Made by a program: the position numbers and the translations under genes
Source of the DNA: Aestuariibacter sp.
GTDB taxonomy: Bacteria; Pseudomonadota; Gammaproteobacteria; Enterobacterales; Alteromonadaceae
Reading direction: 5' to 3'
Assembly: GCA_017794925.1 (NCBI GenBank)
Contig: CP051238.1
Span: 3,152,346-3,216,345 of the forward strand
DNA: 64,000 bases
Shown: piece by piece, positions 54,256 through 63,983 of the stretch
Position numbering within the stretch: the stretch's first letter is position 1
How the letters are laid out: each line of letters opens with the position of its first letter
The notes under the pieces: generated by a model
Seen by the model: only the letters and a program-made list of their open reading frames with translations
Databases searched by the model: none
What the model was told of the DNA's origin: nothing

Positions 54256-56842
54256 GACCAAAGCTCAATGCCTTACTGACTTTTTCATATAGATCCTTAC
54301 TGAGACCCTTGTGGTCCAGTAAGCGTGACAACTGACGCTTCATTAACGCCTGGCGTTGTTTTTCAAAATGTTGCCATTGGGTGAGTGGTGTCACTAGTCT
54401 TGATGCAACTTGTGGATTGGTTTTATCCAGTTCAAGTAAATAGTCTGTCAGAAACTGATAGCCTGATCCGTCATCTGCGTGGAATCCTGTTGTGTTATAA
54501 AACGCAAAGCTTCCCACAACAGCGCGTACGCGATTCGGGTTTTGCTGACTGAACTGAGGATGCTGACGTAACAACGTGAGCTGCGCCAGAATATCGTTTC
54601 GCGGACAAGTCGCATGCAAACCAAACCATTTATCCAGTACCAGGGGATCGTTGTGCCAGCGCTGTTCAAATTGCTGCATTAACGTACTGAAAAGCTTGAT
54701 ATCGTGGACCTGTGCCGCTTTTAACGCGCCCAGTGAATCTGCCATGTTGTCTGATTTTTCAAACTGATCGCGAATTAAATCCTCAGTGTCTTCCAATCTG
54801 GCTAATAACGTCAATACCGTATTCTTACAGCGTCTTGCACTTACTTGCTCTACGGAATATGCATAATCACCGGTTTGGTTTTGTTTGAACACATTGTGCA
54901 GCAACTCAGCAAGTGTCTCAGACAAATCCCCAACAAATGCTTCACGTGCGTTGTACAACGCATGCACGTCAATATCCGTTCTGGTTTGCACCAAAGATTC
55001 AAAGCTGGGTACAACCAGGCACTCAGCTAGCAGTTCAGGATTGTTTTGTTCTGCTTTTACAGCTGCAACCAGTCCTTGCCAGATATCACCACTGACGTTG
55101 TCTGACTGCTGAGTGTAATACTGCTCTATAGACCAGTTATACAGTTGCTGTATTGCATCCCAACGTGAAAAGGCGTCTTTGGCGAACCTGAAGGCGTGTA
55201 AATATTCTTCGGGGCGTAAATCAGACAGTAATTTGACCGGCGACGAGAAATTGCCTAACGCAACCGGCGTAATGTTGTTTCCCTTACCGGTAAACGTTAA
55301 TGTCATCTCCGGCTTATCTAAAATACACAAGTTATCCCGGTAAAGAGGCGTATCTGGCTGCACGTGTTCGCCAAGTTCATTAATAAACTCTATCTGTACA
55401 GGAATATATAGCGTTTCTTTTTCAGCCTGATCCGCCGTTGGTGGTGTATGCTGACTCAGCGTGATAACGGTGTTAGCTGCATCGTCCTCTCTACGCTGAA
55501 CCGTGACTACCGGCGTGCCGGACTGACTGTACCAGCGGGAAAAATGCGTCAAGTCAATGTCGGTTGCAGATTGCATTGCCGACACAAAGTCATCACAGGT
55601 AACGGCCTGACCATCATGACGTCTGAAATACTCATCCATTCCGGCCCTGAAGCCATCCTGTCCTAGTAAGGTATGCATCATCCGAATAACTTCAGCCCCT
55701 TTGTCGTAGACTGTGACCGTATAAAAATTATTCATCTCAATAACTTCGTCAGGACGAATGGGATGACTCATTGCACTGGCATCTTCGGCAAACTGATGCT
55801 CACGCATCACTCGCACTTGCTTGATACGGTTGCTGAGTGGCGAACTCATATCGGAACTGAATTGCTGGTCGCGGAATACCGTCAGCCCTTCTTTCAAACT
55901 AAGCTGGAACCAATCGCGACAGGTAACCCGGTTCCCCGTCCAGTTGTGAAAATATTCATGGGCAATCACTGATTCGACATTAAAGAAGTCTTCATCGGTA
56001 GCACTTTCCTGATCGGCCAGCACAAACTTACTGTTGAATACATTGAGCCCTTTGTTTTCCATCGCGCCCATATTGAAAAAATCGACCGCGACGATCATGT
56101 AGATATCAAGGTCGTATTCCAATCCGAAAACTTCTTCATCCCAGCGCATCGAGCGTTTTAGCGCTTCCAGAGCGAAGACGCCCCTGTCCCGCTTGCCTTT
56201 GTCGACATAAAGTTCGAGCGCGACTGACTTACCGCTGGCCGTGGTAAAACTATCGGAAAGCTGATCGAAACTGCCTGCTACTAACGCAAACAAGTACGCG
56301 GGCTTCGGAAACGGATCCTGCCAGGTCACCCAGTGCGTCCCATCGTCGTTGTCGCCCTGTGCCACCGGGTTTCCGTTTGCCAGCATAGTAGGCAACGTCG
56401 CTTTGTCACCGGTGATCGTACAGGTAAAACGGGCTAACACATCAGGTCGATCCAAATAATACGTAATACGGCGAAAACCCTCAGCTTCACACTGTGTGCA
56501 ATAAACGCCATTAGACAAATACAACCCTTCAAGCGCCTTGTTGGCATCGGGGTTAATTTCAGTCTCAATCGTGAGCGTAAAGCTGTCTGGTACATTCGCT
56601 AATGACAGCCCACCGTCAACCTCGGTGTAATTGGTGAACGGCTTGCCGTCTAACAGTATCGACACTAGTGATAAATGCTCTCCGTCCAGTACCAGTGCCT
56701 CAGTGTGATCACCTTGTCTGACTACCTGAAGGTTGCTGACTACTCGCGTTGCAGTTGGATGCAAGGTAACATTCAAATCAATATCACTGATTGTGAATGC
56801 CGGCGCGCGGTAATCGGCACGGCGTTTAGCCACTAATGTCAT
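54245..56842 (-). CDS. pepN: Aminopeptidase N (M1 family)
   Basis: A protein of 865 residues (E. coli 870). Substrate-binding GAMENKGLN and the zinc site HEYFHNWTGNRVTCRDWFQLSLKEGL (HExxH-x18-E) are intact. This cytosolic enzyme removes N-terminal residues from peptides in general turnover. It lies 18 bases after nhaC on the same strand, so peptide breakdown and Na+-coupled uptake are coexpressed here. Confidence 0.97.
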   Translation of the reverse strand: MTLVAKRRADYRAPAFTISDIDLNVTLHPTATRVVSNLQVVRQGDHTEALVLDGEHLSLVSILLDGKPFTNYTEVDGGLSLANVPDSFTLTIETEINPDANKALEGLYLSNGVYCTQCEAEGFRRITYYLDRPDVLARFTCTITGDKATLPTMLANGNPVAQGDNDDGTHWVTWQDPFPKPAYLFALVAGSFDQLSDSFTTASGKSVALELYVDKGKRDRGVFALEALKRSMRWDEEVFGLEYDLDIYMIVAVDFFNMGAMENKGLNVFNSKFVLADQESATDEDFFNVESVIAHEYFHNWTGNRVTCRDWFQLSLKEGLTVFRDQQFSSDMSSPLSNRIKQVRVMREHQFAEDASAMSHPIRPDEVIEMNNFYTVTVYDKGAEVIRMMHTLLGQDGFRAGMDEYFRRHDGQAVTCDDFVSAMQSATDIDLTHFSRWYSQSGTPVVTVQRREDDAANTVITLSQHTPPTADQAEKETLYIPVQIEFINELGEHVQPDTPLYRDNLCILDKPEMTLTFTGKGNNITPVALGNFSSPVKLLSDLRPEEYLHAFRFAKDAFSRWDAIQQLYNWSIEQYYTQQSDNVSGDIWQGLVAAVKAEQNNPELLAECLVVPSFESLVQTRTDIDVHALYNAREAFVGDLSETLAELLHNVFKQNQTGDYAYSVEQVSARRCKNTVLTLLARLEDTEDLIRDQFEKSDNMADSLGALKAAQVHDIKLFSTLMQQFEQRWHNDPLVLDKWFGLHATCPRNDILAQLTLLRQHPQFSQQNPNRVRAVVGSFAFYNTTGFHADDGSGYQFLTDYLLELDKTNPQVASRLVTPLTQWQHFEKQRQALMKRQLSRLLDHKGLSKDLYEKVSKALSFGHED

Positions 56843-56860
56843 ATACTCTCCTTAGATGTA

Positions 56861-58342
56861 TTATTTTGCAGATGGAACGGTTTCAACAATCGACTCTGGA
56901 GGTGTTATACGTAGAATTTTGATACCGAAATACGCATAAATCATGGCCAGAATTGGATTAATAACGTTGAAGAACGCGTAAAAGATGTACTCAAAAGGAT
57001 GCACCATCAATACGCCATGCATGTAGGCACCACACGTATTCCACGGAATCAGTGGAGAAGTTAACGTTCCACCGTCTTCCAAACTGCGGGATAGGTTCAA
57101 CTGATTCAATCCACGTTTTTCAAATTCCTGCTTGTACATGCGGCCCGGCATTACGATTGCCATGTACTGATCAGCTGTAATCAGGTTTGTACCAATACAA
57201 GTAAAGATAGTGCGGCTTACCATCGCCCCGGCTGACTTGGCGCCATGCAAAATAGCACTGACTGCCCGGTTGAGTAACCCTACCCGCTCAAGTACCGCGC
57301 CAAAGGACATTGCACAGATAATCAGCCAGATCGTATTTAACATTGATGACATACCGCCGCGGCTTAACAGGCTATCCAGCGTGCTGTCACCCGTATCGAA
57401 ACTAACACCATCAAACAACGCAGTCCAAACCACCTTTACGGTACCCACTACATCAGAGTCTGCACCATCCTTCATACCTATTACAACGTCGGTTTGAAAA
57501 ATGATTGCCCAGGCACCGCCCAATAATGCGCCAATAGCAACCGCTGGGAATGCGGGCATTTTGCGCACAGCCAGTGTCAACAAAACAACCAGCGGCACCA
57601 GCATCAGAATATTCAGATTAAAGGTATTTTCCAACAACACCTGCATTTCCTGTATTTTGGCTGCAGACTGCGCAGTTGAAGCACTAAAGCCCAGAATAAC
57701 GAACAAAATAAGCGCCAGGATAAAGCTGGGAATGGTTGTCCAAAGCATGTAGCGAATGTGTTCAAACAAATCTACGCCTGCCACTGCTGGGGCCAGGTTA
57801 GTTGTTTCTGACAACGGGGATATCTTGTCGCCAAAATACGCACCGGACACGACTGCACCGGCCGTAATTGCAGCGGACATATCCATGCCGGCGGCAACAC
57901 CCATCAAAGCCACACCAACGGTAGCCGCGGTTGTCCAAGAACTACCAATACTCATAGCAACCACTGCACAGATCAGGCAGCTTGCAGCGTAGAACATAGA
58001 CGGATTAAGTAACTCAAGGCCATAATAGATTAACGTGGGTACCGTACCGGCTAACATCCAGGTACCAATTAACGAACCTACTGCTAACAGAATAAGGCAT
58101 GCCCCTAAAGACACTGAAATACCCTGAATAATGCCGGCTTCTATATCTTTCCAGCGATGGCCGTTTTTCATACCGATGATTGCAGCTAACCCTGTACCGA
58201 TTAACAATGCAATTTGATTCGGCCCAAACGACGAGTTATCTGAAAACAGATATACTGCCGTCCCCATCATTAATACCAGCGCTACAATGGGGATAAGCGC
58301 ATCCAGTAAACTGGGTTGTTTAATTTCCTGATGAGACGTCAT
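56861..58342 (-). CDS. nhaC: NhaC-family Na+/H+ antiporter
   Basis: A protein of 493 residues with about 12 helices. Conserved parts are IGSSWTTAATVGVALMGVA and SGAYFGDKISPLSETTNLAPAVAG, the NhaC ion-binding helices. It expels Na+ (or exchanges a Na+-linked metabolite) with proton uptake. It sits nine bases after the gene for a sodium-dependent amino acid transporter, so it may restore the sodium gradient that the transporter uses. Some NhaC relatives are malate/lactate exchangers, which cannot be excluded. Confidence 0.92.
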   Translation of the reverse strand: MTSHQEIKQPSLLDALIPIVALVLMMGTAVYLFSDNSSFGPNQIALLIGTGLAAIIGMKNGHRWKDIEAGIIQGISVSLGACLILLAVGSLIGTWMLAGTVPTLIYYGLELLNPSMFYAASCLICAVVAMSIGSSWTTAATVGVALMGVAAGMDMSAAITAGAVVSGAYFGDKISPLSETTNLAPAVAGVDLFEHIRYMLWTTIPSFILALILFVILGFSASTAQSAAKIQEMQVLLENTFNLNILMLVPLVVLLTLAVRKMPAFPAVAIGALLGGAWAIIFQTDVVIGMKDGADSDVVGTVKVVWTALFDGVSFDTGDSTLDSLLSRGGMSSMLNTIWLIICAMSFGAVLERVGLLNRAVSAILHGAKSAGAMVSRTIFTCIGTNLITADQYMAIVMPGRMYKQEFEKRGLNQLNLSRSLEDGGTLTSPLIPWNTCGAYMHGVLMVHPFEYIFYAFFNVINPILAMIYAYFGIKILRITPPESIVETVPSAK

Positions 58343-58351
58343 GATTCTTCC

Positions 58352-59686
58352 TTACATCACTGACCGATAAAACATCACAAGAATGACAACCGGACACACA
58401 AATTTCACATACCAAGGCCAGATTTTCCAAAATAAACGTTGTTCCATATCTGGTGCGCTGGCCTTGAGCTCTTCCAGAATTTCGTTACGCTTCCACACCC
58501 ACCCGGCAAAAATACACAAGGCGAATCCAAGCAAGGGTTGACTGTACTTCGTGGTCAACGCAATAACGAATCCAAACAATGTTGAGAAATTAAAAATAAT
58601 AATGGCGCTGAGCACAAAGATGGTTGTGGTAACAATCCACACTGCGCGTTTACGAGGTAAGTTACGGCTTTCAGACAAATACGCTACAGGGACTTCCAGC
58701 ATTGAGATAGAACTGGTTAGTGCTGCAATTACCATCAGCGCAAAAAACACCACGGATACCAGCAGTCCAATTGGTCCTATTGTTTTAAATAATGCCGGCA
58801 GCACCGTAAAGATTAGCTGATCACCTGCGATTAACTCACCGGATTCAGCAAAGATTTGAACACCATTATTTAATGCCACGTACATGGCTGGAATAATCAG
58901 CATACCGGCGATAATCGCAACCCCAATATCTACCAGAGCAACAGCTGCGCCAATGCTCGGTAGGTCTTCATTTTTACTCATGTAAGATCCGTATACCAAC
59001 ATGGTACCGACCCCTAAGGACATTGAGAAAAAGGCCTGCCCCATTGCATCAATCAACAGGTCCGGATTCAATACCAGACTAAAGTCAGGGACCAGATAGG
59101 CTGCCCACCCTTCACTGGCACCGGGTTGAAAGCTAACATAAACAATCAACAGGCCCATCAGGATGAACAAAGTAGGCATAAGGCGAACTGACCAACGTTC
59201 AATACCGGCTTTTACACCACCCAGCACAATGTAAGAAGTAAGACTTAGAAAGAGTGCACAGAAGATCAGATTGCTGCTTAAAGAATAACTGATAAACCAG
59301 TCACTGACTGCCTGAGGAACGACTGGGCGCGTGATCGACTCACCGAAATAAGCAATCATCCAGCCGCCAACGATAGCGTAGAAAGCCAGTATCAGGGACA
59401 CGGTTATACAACCCCATAATCCCGTTAATCTTCCCAGTGGATTTGAGGTAATCTGCCCCAGCGAATCCACCATGTTAGCTCTGTGGGCACGCCCAATAAC
59501 CAGTTCAGCCATTAATACCGGATATGCCAGCGCGAACGCCAAAAGCAAATATACCAATACGAATGCCGCACCACCGTTACTGGCTACCTGGGTTGGAAAT
59601 CCCCAGATATTTCCCAGTCCCACTGCTGATCCCGCTGCCGCCAGGATAAACCCGATACGAGAAGAAAACTCACCGCGAATCGCCAT
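58352..59686 (-). CDS. Sodium-dependent transporter of the SNF/NSS family
   Basis: A protein of 444 residues with about 11-12 helices. The N-terminus has SSRIGFILAAAGSAVGLGNIWGFP, the NSS signature with the Na+ and substrate site, and GTMLVYGSYMSKNEDLP follows later. Length matches bacterial homologues like LeuT and MhsT rather than animal proteins. It imports an amino acid or related compound with Na+. First gene of the operon ending in DUF2835. Confidence 0.93.
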   Translation of the reverse strand: MAIRGEFSSRIGFILAAAGSAVGLGNIWGFPTQVASNGGAAFVLVYLLLAFALAYPVLMAELVIGRAHRANMVDSLGQITSNPLGRLTGLWGCITVSLILAFYAIVGGWMIAYFGESITRPVVPQAVSDWFISYSLSSNLIFCALFLSLTSYIVLGGVKAGIERWSVRLMPTLFILMGLLIVYVSFQPGASEGWAAYLVPDFSLVLNPDLLIDAMGQAFFSMSLGVGTMLVYGSYMSKNEDLPSIGAAVALVDIGVAIIAGMLIIPAMYVALNNGVQIFAESGELIAGDQLIFTVLPALFKTIGPIGLLVSVVFFALMVIAALTSSISMLEVPVAYLSESRNLPRKRAVWIVTTTIFVLSAIIIFNFSTLFGFVIALTTKYSQPLLGFALCIFAGWVWKRNEILEELKASAPDMEQRLFWKIWPWYVKFVCPVVILVMFYRSVM

Positions 59687-59758
59687 ATTGTTCCCTTTAT
59701 TATTGTTTTAATAACGTTTTTTTATTGTTGTATTTTTCAACACTGTGTTTTGAATGAA

Positions 59759-59784
59759 AAAGGGCTGGCAAACGCCAGCCCTTT
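59759..59784 (-). terminator. Terminator of prc
   Basis: AAAGGGCTGGC and GCCAGCCCTTT form a perfect 11-bp stem around a 4-base loop, just after the prc stop. On the minus strand it is followed by TTTCATTC. Confidence 0.85.
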
Positions 59785-59798
59785 CGGTATTTCAGATA

Positions 59799-61841
59799 TT
59801 ACCCTTGTTTGAATGCGTACTTACCGGTCTCAACCATATCCAGAGTAATGTTTGCTGCTTCAGACAAGTATGGGTCTATGTCTTCAAGCGCTTCTGGTAA
59901 GTCGTCGTCAAGGTTTTCGACTTTGGGTAAGCCTAATCGCAACAGACGCTCATTAGCACGACTCAATGCTTCAGCTTCATTTTCCTTTTTCTCAGCTAAA
60001 CGCTCGGATTCCACCAAGGAAATAAACGCTTTGTCTTTATTCTTGCGATACTCTTCGATGTCTTTCTGAATGTAAGCGAATTCAGGATCCTGCAGAATTC
60101 GTGCATTGTGTTTTGCTGCCAGTACATCTACCGCAGATTGAGAGTCGCCAAACGTTGTGTAATTCGCACGTTTAATGCTATCCCACGGTAACGCATTCTC
60201 TTCTTGGCTTTCACCCCACTCTGCCGGGTCAATTGGCGATGGGAATAAAATATCCGGCACTACACCTTTGTGTTGTGTGCTACCACCATTAATACGGTAG
60301 AACTTAGCAATGGTGTACTGCACGCTGCCTAACGGATTTTCATATAAGTCGTAAATCCGGCCCAGACCTTTATGTTGCTGAACGGTACCCTTGCCAAAAG
60401 TTTGTTCACCTATGATCAGCGCACGATTATAATCCTGCATCGCTGCGGCAAAAATTTCTGACGCGGACGCGCTGTAACGGTCAACCAGTACAGTTAATGG
60501 ACCAGAATATGAAACACGACCGTCAGTGTCTTTATTTACACTCATGCGACCGCCTTCATAGCGAATTTGAACAACAGGGCCAGCTTCAATAAACAAGCCT
60601 GAAACCAACGTCGCTTCCGACAGCGAACCACCGCCATTGCCACGTAAATCGACAATAATGCCCTTCACATCCTGCGCTTTTAAAGTGTTAATTTCTTTCA
60701 GCACATCGACATGAAGATTGTTGTAAAAACTCGGGATATTAATTACACCGATTTTTTCACCTTGATGGGGGCCTGTATCAGGCACGAACACTTCAGACTT
60801 AGCGGCGCGGTCTTCCAGTTTAATTTTGTCTCGAACAATATTAATGACTGAAATTGCTGTGCTGTCACCTGTGCCTTTTTGGACTTGCAGACGAACCTCA
60901 CTGCCTTTTGGCCCTTTAATCAGTTCTACAACATCATCAAGACGCCAGCCAATCACATCTACAAAATCTTCGTCTGCCTGAGCAACACCAACAATTTTGT
61001 CTTCCGGCTTAAGCGCTTTCGACTTGTCAGCCGGACCACCTGGTACAATGCTTTTAATGACAGTAAAGTCATCTTCGCTTTGTAAAACTGCCCCAATACC
61101 TTCCAAAGACAGATTCATGTCCATTTGAAAACGGTCAGCGTTACGTGGAGATAAATAACTGGTATGCGCCTCAATGCTGCGTGCAAACGAGTTCATTACC
61201 GTTTGAAAGACATCTTCGCTCTGAGTCTGCTTTAATCGCTTGATCGCGCGCTCGTAACGTTTAGTCAGGAGTTCTTTGATCTTTTCCGGTTCTTTACCGG
61301 CCAGCTTTAGGTTAAGCGCATCGTATTTAACGCGTTGACGCCAAAGTTCATCCAACTCCGCTTCTGTTGACGCCCAAGGCGCTTCTTCACGGTCGTAATA
61401 GAACTTATCACCCGCTTTTTCAAAATTGAAAGGCTTATCTAATTCGGTTAAAGCAAACTCATAACGCTCGACACGACGTTCCAAATTCAGGTTGTACATA
61501 TCGTAAGCGATTTGAAGATTACCGCGGGTTAGTGCGTCGTCAAACGCATCGCGATACTTTGCAAACCCCTCAATGTCAGACTGCAAAAATACATTGCGGT
61601 TGCCATCAAGCGCACGTAGAAATTTATCGTAGACTTTCTCCGAGAGTGCGTCATCGAGTTGAATAAGCTTGTAGTGTTCCCGTGTGAACAACGTACTTAT
61701 TCGCTTAGCTGCAGAGGAATGCTGTGGCTCCTGTTGAAGAACCGGTAAATCTTCTACGCTATTACCTGATGTAACTGCACCAGCGCCTACACTTAGCGCT
61801 AAAATAGCGCCGGCGACTGAGACTCGGAGTAAATCTTTCAT
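59799..61841 (-). CDS. prc: Tail-specific protease Prc (carboxy-terminal processing peptidase)
   Basis: A protein of 680 residues from ATG 61841 with AGAGGT upstream; the signal peptide VAGAILALSVGAGA follows. The PDZ domain (about residues 235-320) contains LSLEGIGAVLQSEDDFTVI. The Ser-Lys dyad lies in RYSASASEIFAAAM and GEQTFGKGTVQ, matching E. coli S452 and K477. It cleaves the C-terminus of FtsI and degrades tagged or misassembled periplasmic proteins. It follows proQ with one base between, as in E. coli. Confidence 0.95.
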   Translation of the reverse strand: MKDLLRVSVAGAILALSVGAGAVTSGNSVEDLPVLQQEPQHSSAAKRISTLFTREHYKLIQLDDALSEKVYDKFLRALDGNRNVFLQSDIEGFAKYRDAFDDALTRGNLQIAYDMYNLNLERRVERYEFALTELDKPFNFEKAGDKFYYDREEAPWASTEAELDELWRQRVKYDALNLKLAGKEPEKIKELLTKRYERAIKRLKQTQSEDVFQTVMNSFARSIEAHTSYLSPRNADRFQMDMNLSLEGIGAVLQSEDDFTVIKSIVPGGPADKSKALKPEDKIVGVAQADEDFVDVIGWRLDDVVELIKGPKGSEVRLQVQKGTGDSTAISVINIVRDKIKLEDRAAKSEVFVPDTGPHQGEKIGVINIPSFYNNLHVDVLKEINTLKAQDVKGIIVDLRGNGGGSLSEATLVSGLFIEAGPVVQIRYEGGRMSVNKDTDGRVSYSGPLTVLVDRYSASASEIFAAAMQDYNRALIIGEQTFGKGTVQQHKGLGRIYDLYENPLGSVQYTIAKFYRINGGSTQHKGVVPDILFPSPIDPAEWGESQEENALPWDSIKRANYTTFGDSQSAVDVLAAKHNARILQDPEFAYIQKDIEEYRKNKDKAFISLVESERLAEKKENEAEALSRANERLLRLGLPKVENLDDDLPEALEDIDPYLSEAANITLDMVETGKYAFKQG

Positions 61842-61842
61842 A

Positions 61843-62508
61843 TTACGACCTCTTGGAACGTGCCAGACGTAAAGCCTCTTGGTTGACTTTAACCACCATC
61901 CCCGTATCCAGCTGAACATGGACACCATCTTTGGCTACTTCAGTGATCACAGCATGCATTGGCGCTTTACCAAGCTTTACCGTGACCGCGGTACCAGTAG
62001 TTAAATCAGCGTCAGTTAATTTCGCTGGGGGTACTTTAGTTGGTCTGTTAGTTTTGGATTTAGTTCCATTATAGCGTCCGGGTGCTGACTTCGCCTGGCG
62101 CTCACCGCCATTTTTTGCGCCTGGACGACCATCTGGCTTTTTACGAGCAGGCTTGCCTGCAGCTTTGCGCTTTTCAGCCGCTTTCGCTTTGCTTTCTTCC
62201 AACTGCTGTTTAGCGTGGTCTTCGTGCTCCTGCTCAATAGCAGCATCATTGTTACCGTCTAAATCAACGCGAAAGTTACCTTTCTTAATACTATAAAGGT
62301 AACGCCAGCTGTTGGTGTAATGACGCAAACTGGAGCGAAGCAGGGTTTTACTCACCCGCTCCTCTTCTTGCAAGCGCTCAGCCAGATCCTGGAAGATACC
62401 AATTTTTAAAGGGCGAGCTTCACCTTCAAGGCTGAAGCAATTAGGAAAAGTCTCTGCGAGAAACGCAATGACTTCTTTACTGTTACTAAACTTCTGTGAT
62501 GATTCCAT
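61843..62508 (-). CDS. proQ: RNA chaperone ProQ
   Basis: A protein of 221 residues from ATG 62508 (the codon before it is TTG). The N-terminal FinO domain (about residues 5-115) has FPNCFSLEGEARPLKIGIFQDL and LRHYTNSWRYLYS; a Lys/Ala-rich linker (about 120-175) and a C-terminal Tudor-like domain AVTVKLGKAPMHAVITEVAKDG follow. ProQ is a global binder of small RNAs and 3' ends. The gene order msrC-proQ-prc matches E. coli yebR-proQ-prc. Confidence 0.96.
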   Translation of the reverse strand: MESSQKFSNSKEVIAFLAETFPNCFSLEGEARPLKIGIFQDLAERLQEEERVSKTLLRSSLRHYTNSWRYLYSIKKGNFRVDLDGNNDAAIEQEHEDHAKQQLEESKAKAAEKRKAAGKPARKKPDGRPGAKNGGERQAKSAPGRYNGTKSKTNRPTKVPPAKLTDADLTTGTAVTVKLGKAPMHAVITEVAKDGVHVQLDTGMVVKVNQEALRLARSKRS

Positions 62509-62529
62509 CAATATTAACGTGTATAAGAG

Positions 62530-62814
62530 TTAATCGAGATTGTCTGCATCATCCCAAGTTGCTAGCAGATGGTCAACCCAATCAAGCAAATCATCGTCAT
62601 TTACGTACAATAAATTTTCATCTTGATGCCAAATTGACCAGGTGTGGGACAACAAACCTTCCAAACGCTCCACAGAAATGTCATCTTCAGCGCGATCGTA
62701 GACCATGTGCAAAATAGTATTTAACCGCTCTGCCGCTTCATCCGGCTCTTCAAATACATCTTCCATGTCCTGCCAGGTAGCCAGTACGACCTGAATGTCA
62801 ATTAAATGCTTCAT
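62530..62814 (-). CDS. Small acidic conserved hypothetical protein
   Basis: A 94-residue, strongly acidic soluble protein (many Asp and Glu, e.g. DVFEEPDEAAERLN and LLYVNDDDLLDWVDHLL), predicted helical. Its start overlaps the msrC stop as ATGA, so it is translationally coupled, and proQ follows 21 bases later. No domain recognised. The overlap and even spacing support a real gene of the msrC-proQ-prc operon. Confidence 0.7.
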   Translation of the reverse strand: MKHLIDIQVVLATWQDMEDVFEEPDEAAERLNTILHMVYDRAEDDISVERLEGLLSHTWSIWHQDENLLYVNDDDLLDWVDHLLATWDDADNLD

Positions 62815-63269
62815 ACCAGTGTATGACTCAGCACACTGACTATCTCACACAAACCCGCTTCATCTTCTGCACTGAAACGAGACAACAACGGGCTATCAAT
62901 ATCCAGCACCCCAATCAACTGGTCTTTTACAACGATGGGAATAACGATTTCTGAATTAGACGCCGCATCACAGGCAATATGGCCTTCAAACTGATGTACG
63001 TCTTCAATCCGTTGAACGGTATTGGTGGCTGCCGCAGTACCACATACGCCTTTTCCCATTGGGATCCGGATGCAGGCTGGTTGTCCCTGAAAAGGGCCTA
63101 ACACCAACTGCTTTTCTTTGTACAAATAAAAACCGGCCCAATTCACATCGTCTAACTGATTAAATAATAAGGCACTGATGTTCGCCATATTGGCAATCAG
63201 GTCGTGTTCACCTTCCACCAGGCTTTTGGCCTGAGCGATAAGCTGGGGATATAGGGTACTGCTAGTCAA
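62811..63269 (-). CDS. msrC: Free methionine-(R)-sulfoxide reductase (GAF domain, YebR/MsrC)
   Basis: A protein of 152 residues. It is a single GAF domain with the conserved Cys set: QPACIRIPMGKGVCGTA and HIACDAASNSEIVIP, matching E. coli C84, C94 and C118. It reduces free methionine-(R)-sulfoxide using the thioredoxin system. TTG start at 63269 (MTSSTLYP) because no ATG lies in position. It begins the block that runs through proQ to prc and follows the SIMPL gene by 12 bases. Confidence 0.93.
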   Translation of the reverse strand: MTSSTLYPQLIAQAKSLVEGEHDLIANMANISALLFNQLDDVNWAGFYLYKEKQLVLGPFQGQPACIRIPMGKGVCGTAAATNTVQRIEDVHQFEGHIACDAASNSEIVIPIVVKDQLIGVLDIDSPLLSRFSAEDEAGLCEIVSVLSHTLV

Positions 63270-63281
63270 ATTCTGTCTCTC

Positions 63282-63983
63282 TTAGTGGTAGTTTTCGATC
63301 AGCTCAAATGACACAGAAACCGCAGCGGTGATGTCAGACTGACCAGGTAAACTGCTGCTCACTTCTTCTTTCATCCGCATTGTCGCCATCACAGGTGGCA
63401 TACTGTGCCCTGCTGATTCGTTTATGGTAATCACATTACCCAATTTTACTCCCATTTCGCGCGCTAACAAGCCTGCTCGTAATTTTGCATCCTTAACGGC
63501 AGAAATTAGCGCCTGCTGATAGGCTTCTCCTGAGTCCGTGTTGATGAATTCAAAACGCTGAATGCGATCGACACCGCGACTTAATATGCCATCGAGCACC
63601 GTATCATAGGCTTCAATCTTTTCTGAGGTTACGCGTACCTCTCTGGACAGGATAAAGCCCTTATCCTGCCTGCCATTCGGCGTATGTTCATACCAGGGGT
63701 TTAAATTCACTGACATTGATTGAATATGCTTTTCTTCTACGCCGGATGCCAGCAGGAATTTTACGACTGACGACAATCTGTCTGTCATTTGTTGATTCAG
63801 TTTGCTGACGACCGGCCCACGTTCTTCCAGAACCACACTTACGGTGAATGCATTGGGCACTACACTCACAACACCCTGACCGGATACATTAACCAGTCGC
63901 CGATGTTCATGGGTGTTTGCCGCCAACGCGTTGGTGGTTAATCCGAAACCAATTAATAATGCACCTAATGTTTTAAAACGCAT
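63282..63983 (-). CDS. Periplasmic SIMPL-domain (DUF541) protein
   Basis: A protein of 233 residues with a signal peptide ending near LTTNALA (about residue 22). The SIMPL domain includes VSGQGVVSVVPNAFTVSVVLEERG and LVNP-like segments. E. coli YggE and SIMPL proteins are linked to oxidative stress and outer-membrane stability, but no reaction is known. The gene ends 12 bases before msrC and shares its direction, so it may head the transcript. Confidence 0.9.
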   Translation of the reverse strand: MRFKTLGALLIGFGLTTNALAANTHEHRRLVNVSGQGVVSVVPNAFTVSVVLEERGPVVSKLNQQMTDRLSSVVKFLLASGVEEKHIQSMSVNLNPWYEHTPNGRQDKGFILSREVRVTSEKIEAYDTVLDGILSRGVDRIQRFEFINTDSGEAYQQALISAVKDAKLRAGLLAREMGVKLGNVITINESAGHSMPPVMATMRMKEEVSSSLPGQSDITAAVSVSFELIENYH

